Shown here: positions 14,395 to 24,395 of the stretch, piece after piece
How positions within the stretch are numbered: the first letter of the stretch is position 1
Layout: each line of letters begins with the position of its first letter
Origin: Chrysomallon squamiferum
Lineage: Eukaryota; Mollusca; Gastropoda; Neomphalida; Peltospiridae
Length of the DNA stretch: 25,000 nt
Reading direction: 5' to 3'
NCBI GenBank assembly: GCA_012295275.1
Contig: CM022676.1
Coordinates: 2,173,503 to 2,198,502 of the forward strand
The notes under the pieces: model-generated
Database searches by the model: none
What the model saw: the letters and a program-made list of their open reading frames with translations, nothing else
Told to the model about the DNA's origin: nothing
Position numbers and translations under genes: made by a program

Positions 14395-14429
14395 CAGTAA
14401 GCACCAGCGACGCCTGCACGCGCTTTATA
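14395..14429 (-). promoter_or_regulatory. Core promoter of the secreted-protein gene: TATA box and initiator
   Basis: TATAAAG on the minus strand at 14429-14423 is preceded by CA. An initiator-like TTACTGC has its A at 14398, 31 bp from the first T of the TATA box, which is the usual spacing. The implied transcript starts about 41 nt before the ATG. Confidence 0.65.
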
Positions 14430-14555
14430 TGGGAGACAACTTTAAAAAAAAAAGTAGGACAAAAACTCTCGGACGTCTGTCAGTCACGAAGAGAACTCCC
14501 TAGCCTCGTTCTGGTGAAGCGGCGGGTGCATTTTCTCTGTGGCTTACATTCCGCA

Positions 14556-14582
14556 GACGTCACGTGACACGACCTCTGACCT
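14556..14582. promoter_or_regulatory. E-box palindrome GTCACGTGAC (CLEAR/USF type) next to a DR1 element
   Basis: The perfect 10-bp palindrome GTCACGTGAC spans 14559-14568. It is the consensus bound by bHLH-zip factors of the USF and MiT/TFE group, and it overlaps GACGTCA, a CRE-like word (14556-14562). Directly beside it, 14570-14582 reads CGACCT-c-TGACCT, a DR1 with one mismatch, of the type bound by RXR, HNF4 or COUP-TF. The cluster lies 160-185 bp upstream of the predicted transcription start. Confidence 0.45.
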
Positions 14583-14599
14583 GTCGTCTTAAAAAAATA

Positions 14600-15137
14600 T
14601 AAAACAGAAAATAAAAAAGTAAAAGATTAGAATAACTAACATTTTAAAAAAGTACTCAGGTCAATATACAGTTACATTATTATAAATACATAAATAAATA
14701 AATAAGGAAACAGGATAAGTAAGAATAACACGAACAGAAAAATCAATGACCTAAATTTCTGTTAACTTACATGTGTGTTTGTTTACTGTTTAGATAATAA
14801 ATGGGTGGTTTAGACAGCTTAGTAAATTTATGACGATAAATGTAAGTAGATAATGAAAGTTATGGTTTGAAAACAATTAATAAATCTTAGAGTGAAAAAA
14901 ATAACAAGAGGAAGCGTGGACAAGATAAATGGAAAGCATGTAGAAGTTAGTGAATGAACGAAACACTGAACAATAAATGATGGAATGAAGAATGAATGAA
15001 AGTATGAATGGAACTTAATGAAAAAGAAATTCAAAAATAAACCGCATTATTACAAACGCACACATATACACAAACACACACACGCACACGCACACACAGA
15101 ATGAGAGAGAAAACAGATGGAGAAAGGGTTATTTTGC
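14600..15137. other. Unassigned DNA
   Basis: A-rich DNA with AAAT and GAATGAAT-like repeats (14930-15010) and a degenerate CA tract near 15060-15100. No gene is seen. Confidence 0.5.
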
Positions 15138-15283
15138 TGAACGACAGAAGGAAACCAGTGTCAACGTTTGATGTACAGAAGTGGACGCATTTCGTGATGT
15201 CGTTTGTAAATTATTGCCGAGGCAATAACCTTTGGTGCTCTCACTTGATAATTCGAACACAGTAAATATAAATAGTGTACTGT

Positions 15284-15285
<2 letters not shown>
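15138..15285 (-). repeat. Interspersed repeat family, copy A
   Basis: Read on the minus strand, this segment matches plus-strand 22112-22264 over nearly its whole length, with shared blocks TACAGTACACTATTTATA, CAAAGGTTATTGCC, ATAATTTACAAACGA and TTCTGTCGTTCA. Both copies begin directly at a CT array in the same relative orientation. The family is unnamed to me and shows no protein similarity; it is probably a short transposable element or the anchored flank of a mobile microsatellite. Confidence 0.8.

Positions 15286-15377
<92 letters not shown>
15286..15377. repeat. (GA)n microsatellite attached to repeat copy A
   Basis: A perfect GA run of about 92 bp, followed by a degenerate GACA/GGCA tract to about 15485. 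Confidence 0.95.
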
Positions 15378-15379
<2 letters not shown>

Positions 15380-15611
15380 ACAGGCAGAAAGATAGAGTTA
15401 GAGAGAAAGACAGAGCATCAGACAGACTTACAGAGAAACAGACAGACAGAGGGACAGGCAGGCAGGCAGGTAGACAGACAGACAAACATTTAGGAAGAAA
15501 AAAAGAAACATTAATACTTTATCAGATGTTTTGATAAAAAAATGTCATAGGGTGGAAATGCAAATTTAGTAAAAAAAATATATATATATTTTGTGTGTCT
15601 GTATATATATA

Positions 15612-16209
15612 TAGGGTTTCCCAAAAGTAACCGTACCGCAAACTTAAATAAAATTAGATTATTAAAAACAACAAATTTAATCTGTGTATTTAGTATTTAC
15701 AAATGTTCATAATGTCTACCTTGAACTTCAATACAATCACGTCACCTTTTGATACGTTCGTTTAAATCTAAAATTCTTCGCTGCATTTGTAAGAGTGAGG
15801 GTACCATTTCAAGTCAAACCATGGAGAGTCCAGTAGCGCGCTGAATAAGAATCAAAACCAAAAAGATCACCGAAAAGATTCAAGTGTAACGTCTGCCTTT
15901 ATTGCAGTACAGAAAGCAACTGTCCGGAGAGCGAGTTGCAGGAGAAAGCACATGGAACGCCTAGGAGAACATGAACAGTATTAAAAGACAGCGTTATAGA
16001 CGTCCGCGTCGTCGTGGTAAATCAGAAGTGTTGATCACGAAGAACGCTACAATCAGGTAACAAAAATCATTCCAAAGACTACTACTGACAGAAGTAAATG
16101 AATAGTACAAAAAATAACATAACAAGACATAAAAGATGGAATTAAATTTGTTGTTTTTAATATCTAATTTTATTTAAGTTTGAGGTTCGGTTACTTTAGG
16201 GACACCCTG
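15612..16209 (-). mobile_element. Non-autonomous Tc1/mariner-superfamily DNA transposon remnant (about 598 bp)
   Basis: The ends are long terminal inverted repeats, 15612-15681 and 16141-16209. They match at most of about 70 positions, starting CAGGGTGTCCCTAAAGTAAC on the right side and TAGGGTTTCCCAAAAGTAAC on the left. Both are flanked by TA, the target-site duplication of this superfamily. Near the left end the minus strand holds a transposase C-terminus. The interior is far shorter than a full transposase gene (about 1 kb), so the copy is a deletion derivative and cannot move by its own enzyme. Confidence 0.85.
15697..15797 (-). pseudogene. Transposase C-terminal fragment with in-frame stop
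   Basis: The minus-strand frame reads LLQMQRRILDLNERIKR, then TGA at 15739-15741, then RDCIEVQGRHYEHL and a stop at 15697. The pattern R..CI...G.H.EHL is the usual end of IS630/Tc1/mariner-type transposases. The TGA stands where other members have an aromatic or other residue before R-x-C, so the gene is broken. The catalytic DDE part is missing. Confidence 0.7.
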
Positions 16210-16217
16210 TATATATA

Positions 16218-16219
<2 letters not shown>

Positions 16220-16266
<47 letters not shown>
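16220..16266. repeat. (TG)n microsatellite
   Basis: A perfect GT run of about 46 bp, starting ten bases after the transposon's right end and joined to it by TATATATG. Confidence 0.95.
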
Positions 16267-16268
<2 letters not shown>

Positions 16269-16269
16269 A

Positions 16270-16880
16270 TATGATAGTTATAATAACAGCCATTATTCTC
16301 TAATACGACTGATCAATACATTGATTGGTATAGTAAAGTCGACATAAAAGATATATAAATAATTGTCTCTAGATATGTATTTAATCTGTCCTTATGACGT
16401 AACATAACCATCGATTTAATATTTGCTATCGCAGTTTTTGATTTAATATTTCTTCCGTACTTTTTGATTTCAACCGTAGCAATAATAATAATTGTTTTTA
16501 TTAACAATGCTTCTATGGTAATTATATTAATACTTATTATCACAGTAATACTAACAGCAGCTGCTAGGATAGTGTCAAAAATGACGTAATTGTTTCATTA
16601 TTAATCATGAAAGCGTTAACAAAAGTCACAGTGAGTGACACGGTGATAATAATGTTACTAACACTTACGACCAAAGTGACAGTGATGGTGACTGTAATAG
16701 CTATTATAAGACTGGTAAATAACAGAGAAAGTAAATGTGGCAATACAGTAATAAAACAGTGACAAATTTGGTAATAACTGTGACAAAAATAGTAATAATA
16801 AGTATACAGTAATGATGACAGTATTTTAAGGACTAAATTAATACTTTAAATCTAGGTGATATTAATGTTATTAGTAAATA
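16270..16880. other. Unassigned DNA rich in AGT/GTGA words
   Basis: No exon is seen. From about 16650 the sequence is dominated by 'gtgacagtgatggtgac' and 'gtaataa' words that grade into the triplet array to the right. Confidence 0.5.
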
Positions 16881-16881
16881 C

Positions 16882-17430
16882 AGCAGCAGTAACATAAAAA
16901 AATAATAATAGCAGTAGATACCGTTTCGAACAAAATAGCAGCAGTAACATAAAAAAATAATAATAGCAGTAGATACCGTTTCGAACAAAATAGTAGTAAT
17001 AATAGTAGCAGTAGCATTACCTATATTGGTAGTACAAGTATTATATATAGTAATAGTAGTGGCAGTATTAGTAGCTGTAGCAGTAGTTATAGTAATATTG
17101 GTAGCAGTAGTAAGATTATATAGTAATAATAGCAGTAGCATTACCCATATTGGTAGTACAAGCATTATATATAGTAATAGTAGTAATAGTAACGGCAGTA
17201 TTAGTAGCTGTAGTAGTACTAGCAGCAGTACATATAGTAATATTAGTAGTGCTAAAATATATAGCAATAGTAGTAGTAACAACAATAGATATAGTAATAT
17301 TAGTAGTAGCAGTAGATATAGTAAAAGTAACAGCAGCAGCAGTAGTAGTAGCAGTAGCAGTAACAGTAGTTGTTGTTGTTGTGTAGATAGGATAAATAGT
17401 AATATTACCAATGGTAGTAGTACAGAAGAA
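16882..17430. repeat. AGT/AGC triplet array with nested segmental duplications
   Basis: A 55-bp unit ending in TACCGTTTCGAACAAAAT is perfectly duplicated in tandem (16882-16936 and 16937-16991). A second block beginning AGCAGTAGCATTACC recurs with a 124-bp offset (17007 and 17131). The right part (17230-17390) is nearly pure AGT/AGC with a TTG run. Open frames through it are homopolymeric. Confidence 0.9.
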
Positions 17431-17828
17431 TTACTAGTTGAAATATTATATACATAGAAGTATTAACAGTCGTAGTTTTGTAGACGAAGTAATATTAGAA
17501 GTTGTAGATAAAGCAGAGTTAATAGTTTTAGCAGAATGAGTGAGTTGTAATGTTGTATTAAAGTAGAGACAGGTAGATATTTGTGTTATTTCACTCAGAC
17601 ATATCTGTTCTCTGACATTTACTTATGTACTGACACTTACCAGAGACGAAATGTTTAAAATACTCTTAACGTCTGTTTAATAATAATGATGACATACAGT
17701 TTTATATGCATTAACTAAAAGTTATTTATTTATTTAATAATCTCGAAATATGATATGTTGGGCTTCTAATCTTACTGCCAATAAGATTAGGAACATATAA
17801 TATAGTATTCTGAGATGAATAAATAAAT
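17431..17828. other. Unassigned DNA
   Basis: A+T-rich DNA. A minus-strand donor G|GTAAGTGTC occurs near 17634-17643, without a coding exon in front of it. Confidence 0.4.
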
Positions 17829-17829
17829 C

Positions 17830-17879
<50 letters not shown>
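17829..17879. repeat. (AAT)n microsatellite
   Basis: A perfect AAT run of about 50 bp. Short TA, AGT and ACT runs follow between 17925 and 18160, including a perfect ACT run near 18131-18155. Confidence 0.9.
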
Positions 17880-17881
<2 letters not shown>

Positions 17882-18179
17882 TGAGTCGTATCATTGTCTT
17901 ACGTTGGTATCCTGCAGTAATCAATAATATATATATATATTAGTGGTAGTAGTAGTATGCAGTTATTCTGCTGCTACTATTACTATTACTATAATTACTG
18001 ATATCTTTCTTTTTATTAAGATTAATTGTTTGTTTACTATAATAATAATAAGGATTCGACTGTAGTAACTCTGCTACTAATAGTAATGTTGCTGCTGTAA
18101 TTAGCATTTCTTCATTTACTATCTCTACTACACTACTACTACTACTACTACTACTGCAGTAGCTACTACTCTATCACAA

Positions 18180-18618
18180 ACGGTTGGTTTTATAACAGAA
18201 TACCATAACTAATATTGCATATTTCATTGTTTTGATTTGTCGTCATTTTTAAGTCATTGTCGGACACAGAGAACGAAAGAAAAGTAAGAAATATAAAAAG
18301 AAGTAAACGGACGAATCACACAGTGACTTTTGATGTATGTAGAAACATTATCACTAAGCTGATAAATCGTGTGATTCCTGTGGCTGTAATAGTGTGTATA
18401 TTTAACTGTGTACGTTCGGACAGGAACTTTACGGTGATTCATACGCAAAACATTTGTCTGCAGATGCTAATAGAGAAACGCTGTCTGACAAGACGTCATT
18501 CAACTCGACGTCAACGTCAGTACATTGACGGATGCTCATGCACTGACATCACAGCATCTACAACAACCAGCTTGTCTGTAAATGCAAATCATCTGTTTCG
18601 TTTATGACTCCATTTTGT

Positions 18619-18623
<5 letters not shown>
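18180..18623. other. Unassigned region with a cluster of CRE-like words
   Basis: One frame is open from 18257 to 18607 (116 codons), but it has no ATG start, domain or signal peptide. Between 18492 and 18519 there are three ACGTCA words (two as GACGTCA) within 28 bp, all in the same orientation. Such words are bound by CREB/ATF factors. No adjacent gene start is visible. Confidence 0.35.

Positions 18624-18670
<47 letters not shown>
18624..18670. repeat. Poly(T) tract of 47 nt
   Basis: A perfect T run followed by A-rich sequence. It could be the reversed tail of a retroposed sequence, but no element body is recognisable next to it. Confidence 0.9.
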
Positions 18671-18778
18671 CTTTATATTAAAAGTAAGAAAAGAAAAAAG
18701 CAGAATACGAAGGAAGAAAACTGAAAAAAAAGAAAAAAAAAAGAAATTGAGGATTGGCATATGTCACAATTTACGTAC

Positions 18779-18837
18779 TAAATATATATATATATATATA
18801 TGAATATACGTACACACATATTCACACACACACACAC

Positions 18838-18919
<82 letters not shown>
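18779..18919. repeat. Compound (TA)n-(CA)n-(GA)n array
   Basis: A TA run (18781-18801), a CA run (18822-18838) and about 80 bp of perfect GA (18839-18919) lie in series. Confidence 0.9.
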
Positions 18920-18922
<3 letters not shown>

Positions 18923-19467
18923 TGTGTCCAGCTAAACGGTAATCACATATTACTTTTTATTTTGCGGTTGTTATTTTGTGTGTATACAAGTCTGAATGAC
19001 AGAGTTATAGAAACAAAGTAAGAAAACACAACGAGAAGCCATGTATCAAACTGTCATTTCTTGAACCCAGGATGATAAAGTATCAAGAAAATAAATAAAG
19101 ATAGTTTTTATAAGAATTCATCTACAAATGTATATAATGTTTTTGAAAACAAGTACTGAAAAAACATAAATATCATAAGTAATTCCGTAGATAAATGAAA
19201 ATGAAACTTATAAAAAGAAATCTTCCATCAATCAATGACTTCGTTTGCTGCATTATTTAAAAATACGAATGATGTATTAGCTTGTTCACTGATTGTAAAC
19301 AGTAATCATTATTACCTATGGCAATGACAAAGTGTTAAATATTTTAAAAACCACATCTTTTTACCAGAACATAATGTAATGTGATATATGTAGTATTTAC
19401 CTACCGTAGTAACTAGATAATTAAATATTTTAAAAACTTGCGCAGAATATCTGAAATGGAGTATGAC
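18920..19467. other. Unassigned DNA
   Basis: A+T-rich single-copy-looking sequence. The word 'taaatattttaaaaac' occurs twice (near 19336 and 19422). No gene is seen. Confidence 0.4.
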
Positions 19468-19580
19468 AATACAATACAATACAGTACAATATAATACAAT
19501 GTAACACAGTATAATATAATATAAAACATAATACAATACAACATAACATAATATAATATAATATAACATAATCTAATATG
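19468..19580. repeat. Degenerate pentanucleotide array (ACAAT/ATAAT)
   Basis: Units ACAAT, ATAAT and ACATA recur at 5-bp spacing. It is followed by TATG and GGAT runs (19588-19625), a TG run (19640-19659) and a short GA run (19702-19714). Confidence 0.85.
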
Positions 19581-19719
19581 ATATCTATATATGTATGTAT
19601 GTATGTATGTATGGATGGATGGATGCATGTAACCATGTACGTGTGTGTGTGTGTGTGTGTATATATATATGTGTCTTTCTGTATGTGTGTATATACACAG
19701 ACAGAGAGAGAGAAAGACA

Positions 19720-20890
19720 TTTACACATACAGCTTACGAAATGTGTTCAATTTATTATGCAGAAGTTTACTATGAATTCCTGAACGAGCAGTAAAGTTCA
19801 ATTAAGTCAATGTTCTTAGCAACCTTTTAGGTTAAGGGACACACAATGGCTGGTAACCAAAATAAAAGTGACAAGTTATTGTCAATTTTGATAAATATAC
19901 TGTACTTATAAACATTATAACAACATGAAACAGATCTCTCTGTCTCTCTCTCTCTTTGTTTGAATATGCAAATAACATTATACATGAAAAGATAAATGGT
20001 AAGTATTCTGGATTAAACAGACCGCTAGAATTCTATACATGAGAGAGAGAGAGAGAGAGCGAGAGAGAGCGAGAGAGATTAAAGAAAGAATAAAATATAA
20101 GTAGCAAAAAACAAATCACCTAATATATAGCAGTACACTTAATAATGTTATAGATCACCATATATATATATATATATAGTTTATTCACGTTTGATATGTT
20201 CTGCTTTGGTACACATCAAAGACTTTTACATTTGAGACCGCAAAGCGTGCTTCCAGGCATTTTGACATGTATTTAGAAGTAAAAATATGTCTTAAATTAG
20301 ACATCATAAACCGTAATTTAAAATAACTCGTGGCTTATTTCAATTCACTGGACTAACAATAACGTATTGTTGTCTTCAAATTCCTCTGTCGCTATGACAA
20401 TACTTTTTGATCGATGACTATTTCGGCTAGGATTAAATATTATTCATTTTTTATTGCATAATCGTTGTCAGTGATGTATAGAAGGAAAATGTTTACAAAC
20501 TGAGAGGGAAAGAACGGCGGAGCCATTTTGAGATTGTCTCTTGTCTTCGTTCAGGTCGTCACGCCTGAGTGACCTGCATGCTCCAGTGATAAGAGGTAAC
20601 AGGATTGTTCAGTCGGGCATGAAAACATTGCTTTTTGTTCTTTAGTTTGATGCACGGTTTTACGTTAATTAAATTACATTAAATAACTCTATTAGTTTCT
20701 TCTTCTTATCGTTATTATTATCATGTTTCTCTTTCTTTATTTGTTTCTTTTTCTTTTATTTGTTTTTCTTTATTTCATTACTCCCACTTTTATTTCTATT
20801 TATCTAGTGATTTATTTTCTTTATTATTATTTTTTTTACTTTACACATTTTAATTAAGTTCCATTATATAACATTTTTATTCTTATTACT
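19720..20890. other. Unassigned DNA with one promoter-like segment
   Basis: Contains a short GA array (20041-20078), a TA array (20160-20177) and otherwise non-repetitive sequence. At 20510-20600 the G+C content rises: a GCCATTTT word (YY1-type, 20522-20529) is followed by TCTTGTCTTCGTTCAG, 41 nt, and AG|GTAACA. This could be a non-coding first exon region of a plus-strand gene, but nothing downstream confirms it. Confidence 0.3.
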
Positions 20891-20894
20891 ATGG

Positions 20895-20942
20895 TTGTTA
20901 TTATTATTATCATCATCACCATCATCATCATCATCATCATCA

Positions 20943-20979
<37 letters not shown>

Positions 20980-20990
20980 GATTATTATTA
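20895..20990. repeat. (TTA)n/(TCA)n array
   Basis: TTA units pass into TCA units and back to TTA. A degenerate TATC/TGTC tract continues from about 21020 to 21290. Confidence 0.85.
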
Positions 20991-21419
20991 TTTATTCAGT
21001 TTTATTTTTACTTTCATACTTTTTGTATGTGTGTGTGTGTGTTTGTGTACCTATGTCTCTACCTATGAATCTGTTTCTGTATCTGTCTATTCACTTAACT
21101 ATATGTCCACTATCTCTCTAAGCTGATCTATATCTGTCCGTCTATTTATCAATGTATATATTTTCCTCTTTATTATCCGTCTATCCATAGCTAAGTCCAT
21201 ACTCATTCTAAATCTATCTACATCTGACTGTGTACGTCTATCTATATATCTATCTATATCTGTGTGCGTGTGCATATATCAAAAATGTATCTATTTATCC
21301 ATATATAACTATGATAAATACATGCATTTATAAACATTATAACAATATGCCACGTTTTCTCTCTCTTATCTATTCATACATTCATCTGTTTAGCTGCCTG
21401 TCTATATATCTGTCTACAT

Positions 21420-22021
21420 AAACTATGTATCTGTCTCAATACTGTTCTATTCATCTCTCTCTCTCTTGTTATAATTTGCACAAGCTACTTTAATATTACA
21501 AAATAATAACAAATATTAAAGATAAATATTGCAAAAGTACATATAAATATACCTGTAAACTCACAGATTATTTCAAACAAATAAAGAAACAAAACAACCA
21601 AATAAATAAATAAGCCAGAAATAATTATCTGTAAGATTTCAGAAAATGTAAATCATTTAATCATCTCAGAATACAGTCGTGTTAAATATTTCTCAACAAA
21701 TAATAATCCAGTCTGACATTTCATAATGTCTGACATCTGTTATTTCGCGTAAATATTCGTGTCAACAATAAACCTCTTGTTTGTTTACTGCTTGCCTTTA
21801 TTTAATCAGTTAGGTCAGGTGATACGCAGATATAGAGAACAAACTGTACAAACAGAAACTGACATCAGTAAATGAATAGTGGGTATTTAAATACAAAAAA
21901 ACTTCCCTTTACTTTGTGTATTCTGTGAAATATCTTGATTGTTCTGTGCTTTTTTAAACCTACCCATTCTCTACCTGTCTATCGATCAGTCAGTCAATCT
22001 ATCTATCTATTTATCCATTTA
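21420..22021. other. Unassigned DNA
   Basis: A+T-rich DNA with short AAAT runs (21600-21614) and TATC words before the CT array. No supportable exon. Confidence 0.4.
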
Positions 22022-22023
22022 TC

Positions 22024-22111
<88 letters not shown>
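22022..22111. repeat. (CT)n microsatellite attached to repeat copy B
   Basis: About 90 bp of CT, nearly perfect, ending directly at the conserved TTACAGTACAC of copy B. Confidence 0.95.
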
Positions 22112-22116
<5 letters not shown>

Positions 22117-22264
22117 GTACACTATTTATATTTACTGATTATATTCGTATTACCAAGTGAGAGCAGCAAAGGTTATTGCCCTCGCCGATAATTTACAAAC
22201 GATATCACGAAATACGTTTAATTGTGAACGCCGAGTTCACTCTGGTTTTGTTCTGTCGTTCAAA
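22112..22264 (+). repeat. Interspersed repeat family, copy B
   Basis: Matches the reverse complement of 15138-15285. The two copies diverge mainly in the block near 22218-22240 and by small indels. A CA array follows about 65 bp beyond this copy (22331); a degenerate CA/TG tract also lies beyond copy A, so both copies sit between a CT and a CA array. Confidence 0.8.
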
Positions 22265-22328
22265 CAGATACATCGAATAAAAATGAAAGAAACAGATTTC
22301 GTTACTTTATATGAACGCCAACTTTACT

Positions 22329-22330
<2 letters not shown>

Positions 22331-22411
<81 letters not shown>

Positions 22412-22421
22412 ACACACACAC
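22331..22421. repeat. (CA)n microsatellite
   Basis: About 90 bp of CA with one 'cata' interruption, then a short TA run. Confidence 0.95.
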
Positions 22422-22429
22422 ATATATAT

Positions 22430-22855
22430 ATACGCCGACATGAATATATGCAAACAGATCAATCACAGATTTTTGACCATATTTTATATTTGTTTTGACC
22501 TGTTACAATAAATTGTTTTCTTTATTTTTATTTTTTGTTTACTTAGATGTTACAATCATCCATTCACAGAAAACAGAGACAACACAAATTAAAAAAATCA
22601 ACACAATTGTAATGAATGTGACTGACATCTTTCCGCTCATCGGACAGCACACAGTCCGCGTGCGCTCGGTTATTGGCCTGTGGAAGAAACAAAAATCGTT
22701 TATTTTTATGTCCAAACTGACCGATGGCCAGATTAACAAGACCAATGAGCCAATAAATAATGAAGAGAAAATCTGATAGTTTCTGAGAATCTAATAACCT
22801 TATCTTATTTACACATCAAGTTCATTTATCTTACAACCAAATTAATAATAATATA
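22430..22855. other. Unassigned region with CCAAT-box cluster and a long open frame
   Basis: An acceptor-like TTTTGTTTACTTAG ends at 22547 and the following frame is open for about 75 codons to 22776, including VMNVTDIFPLIGQH. No family is recognised. The same segment holds three CCAAT words (ATTGG at 22672-22676, CCAAT at 22742-22746 and 22750-22754) in locally G+C-richer DNA, so a promoter is an equally good reading. Confidence 0.3.
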
Positions 22856-22860
22856 TTGGA

Positions 22861-22983
<123 letters not shown>

Positions 22984-23164
22984 TTACTGCTACCACTGTT
23001 GTAAAAGTAAAACTATTACTACTCCTGGAATTATACTTCTCTTGTATTAAATTATCTAGAAGTGCTACTGATTTTGCTATTAATGTGTGTGGATGTATGT
23101 GAATCTGTTTGGATGTGGGTGTGTATAGATAAGCATATAGTACATAGATATACAGACAGACAGA

Positions 23165-23330
23165 TTATATAGTGGTGGTACAAATAATAGCAGTAGAGGC
23201 AGTAGTAAAAATACAGATATGCTAGTAGTAATAAGTATTAGTACTATTAGTAGTAGTAGTATCAGTATAATAGTAGTAGTATCGTAGCAGTAGCAGCAGT
23301 AGTAGTAATGAGGTAGTAGTAGTGGTATCT
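23165..23330. repeat. Degenerate AGT array
   Basis: AGT and AGC units with interruptions, similar in make-up to the arrays at 1-480 and 16882-17430. Confidence 0.8.
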
Positions 23331-23339
23331 TATCTGTAG

Positions 23340-24070
23340 TAGCCTTAGTGTTATTGTTGATGTTGATGTTTGTGTTGTATTTGCAACATGCTCAGTGTAA
23401 TGTTTCATGTCAAATCAGCAGTTTACGACTTCATGCACTAAACTATGCAAATTTGGCAGCCATTTTTCTTATTCTTCTTTTTATTTTTTTTTTAAAACAT
23501 GAACACGTCAAACACTGACCGAGTTATTTAACATTAGTATGAAAATATAAAGAAAAAAATTCCTTTACTGTTTCCATCACTGAAAGACGCATACCTCACG
23601 ATTTGACTGGCAGGTTATATAAATATGACAGTGTAACACATTCCCTTCGTTATGACTACATAAATGTGAGCTTTAATTGTGTAGACTGGTTTCTTCTTTT
23701 TAGATGCGTTTGATTTATTACGCTTTCAGTTAAAGGAAATAATAAAGAATAACTGTCTATTTGATGCACCGGATATAGTAACTGTGTTTAAGTGTAGAGG
23801 GTTCTGAGTTCGAGATCTTGTAATTACGTGTTAGAACTGTCAGATATTTTGTATTGGACAACAGGCCAATGGTTTCTTACTTAAATTACGTATTTAACTT
23901 ACTGAATGTATGTAGTGTGCTCACAAGACATAAACACACATTTTTACACAGTACTGGGACACCTTTGGGTGTTAGGCCCTGTGTTAATGTTAGATCTGCA
24001 GTCTTTACTGTTATGAATATGTTTAGGCTCGATTCTCTTCATGTTAAAGATCAGCTTCAGTTTAATTGTT
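23340..24070. other. Unassigned DNA
   Basis: Single-copy-looking A+T-rich sequence with a 72-codon plus frame at 23854-24072 that has no ATG start, domain or signal peptide. A weak Pol III B-box-like word 'gagttcgagat' lies near 23808-23818. Confidence 0.35.
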
Positions 24071-24074
24071 AAAC

Positions 24075-24395
24075 ATAATGTTAGGTTACAGTTAAATTCA
24101 GGATTACGATTACAGTTAGAATTAAAACTACGGTTAGGGTAATAACAAAGATATGAGTTAGTGTTTTGATTAAGGTTACTTTTGGGGTTATAACTAATTT
24201 TAGGATTCGGATTATGACTAAGTAAAAAGTTGGAGTTATGACAGAGGATACGGTTATGACTGTCAAAAAGGTTAGAGTTATAACTAAGTTTAGATATAAC
24301 TAATGATAGAGTTAGGGTTTTGACAAAATTTAGTCAGGGTTCTAAGCTTAGTGTGAGGGTAATGACTAAGATTAGAGGTTAGGGTTTTGACCAGA
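24075..24395. repeat. Degenerate TTAGGG-containing short tandem repeat
   Basis: Words such as 'ggttagggtaataac', 'gagttagggttttgac' and 'aggttagggttttgacc' recur with an irregular spacing of roughly 18 bp over 320 bp. The core GTTAGGGTT is the animal telomeric hexamer in phase, but no two perfect hexamers are adjacent, so this is a minisatellite or a very old interstitial telomere-like tract. Confidence 0.6.

Noticed and set aside
16833-17457. Frames of 140-190 codons rich in Leu/Ile or Ser/Asn
   Set aside because: They are triplet-repeat translations and are open on both strands in several frames.
18257-18607. 116-codon plus-strand frame of normal amino-acid complexity
   Set aside because: It has no ATG near its start, no recognisable motif and no paired splice sites. 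I kept the region only as unassigned with CRE-like words.
23755-23830. tRNA-derived SINE or Pol III promoter
   Set aside because: Only a B-box-like word is present. No convincing A box, tail or second copy was found.
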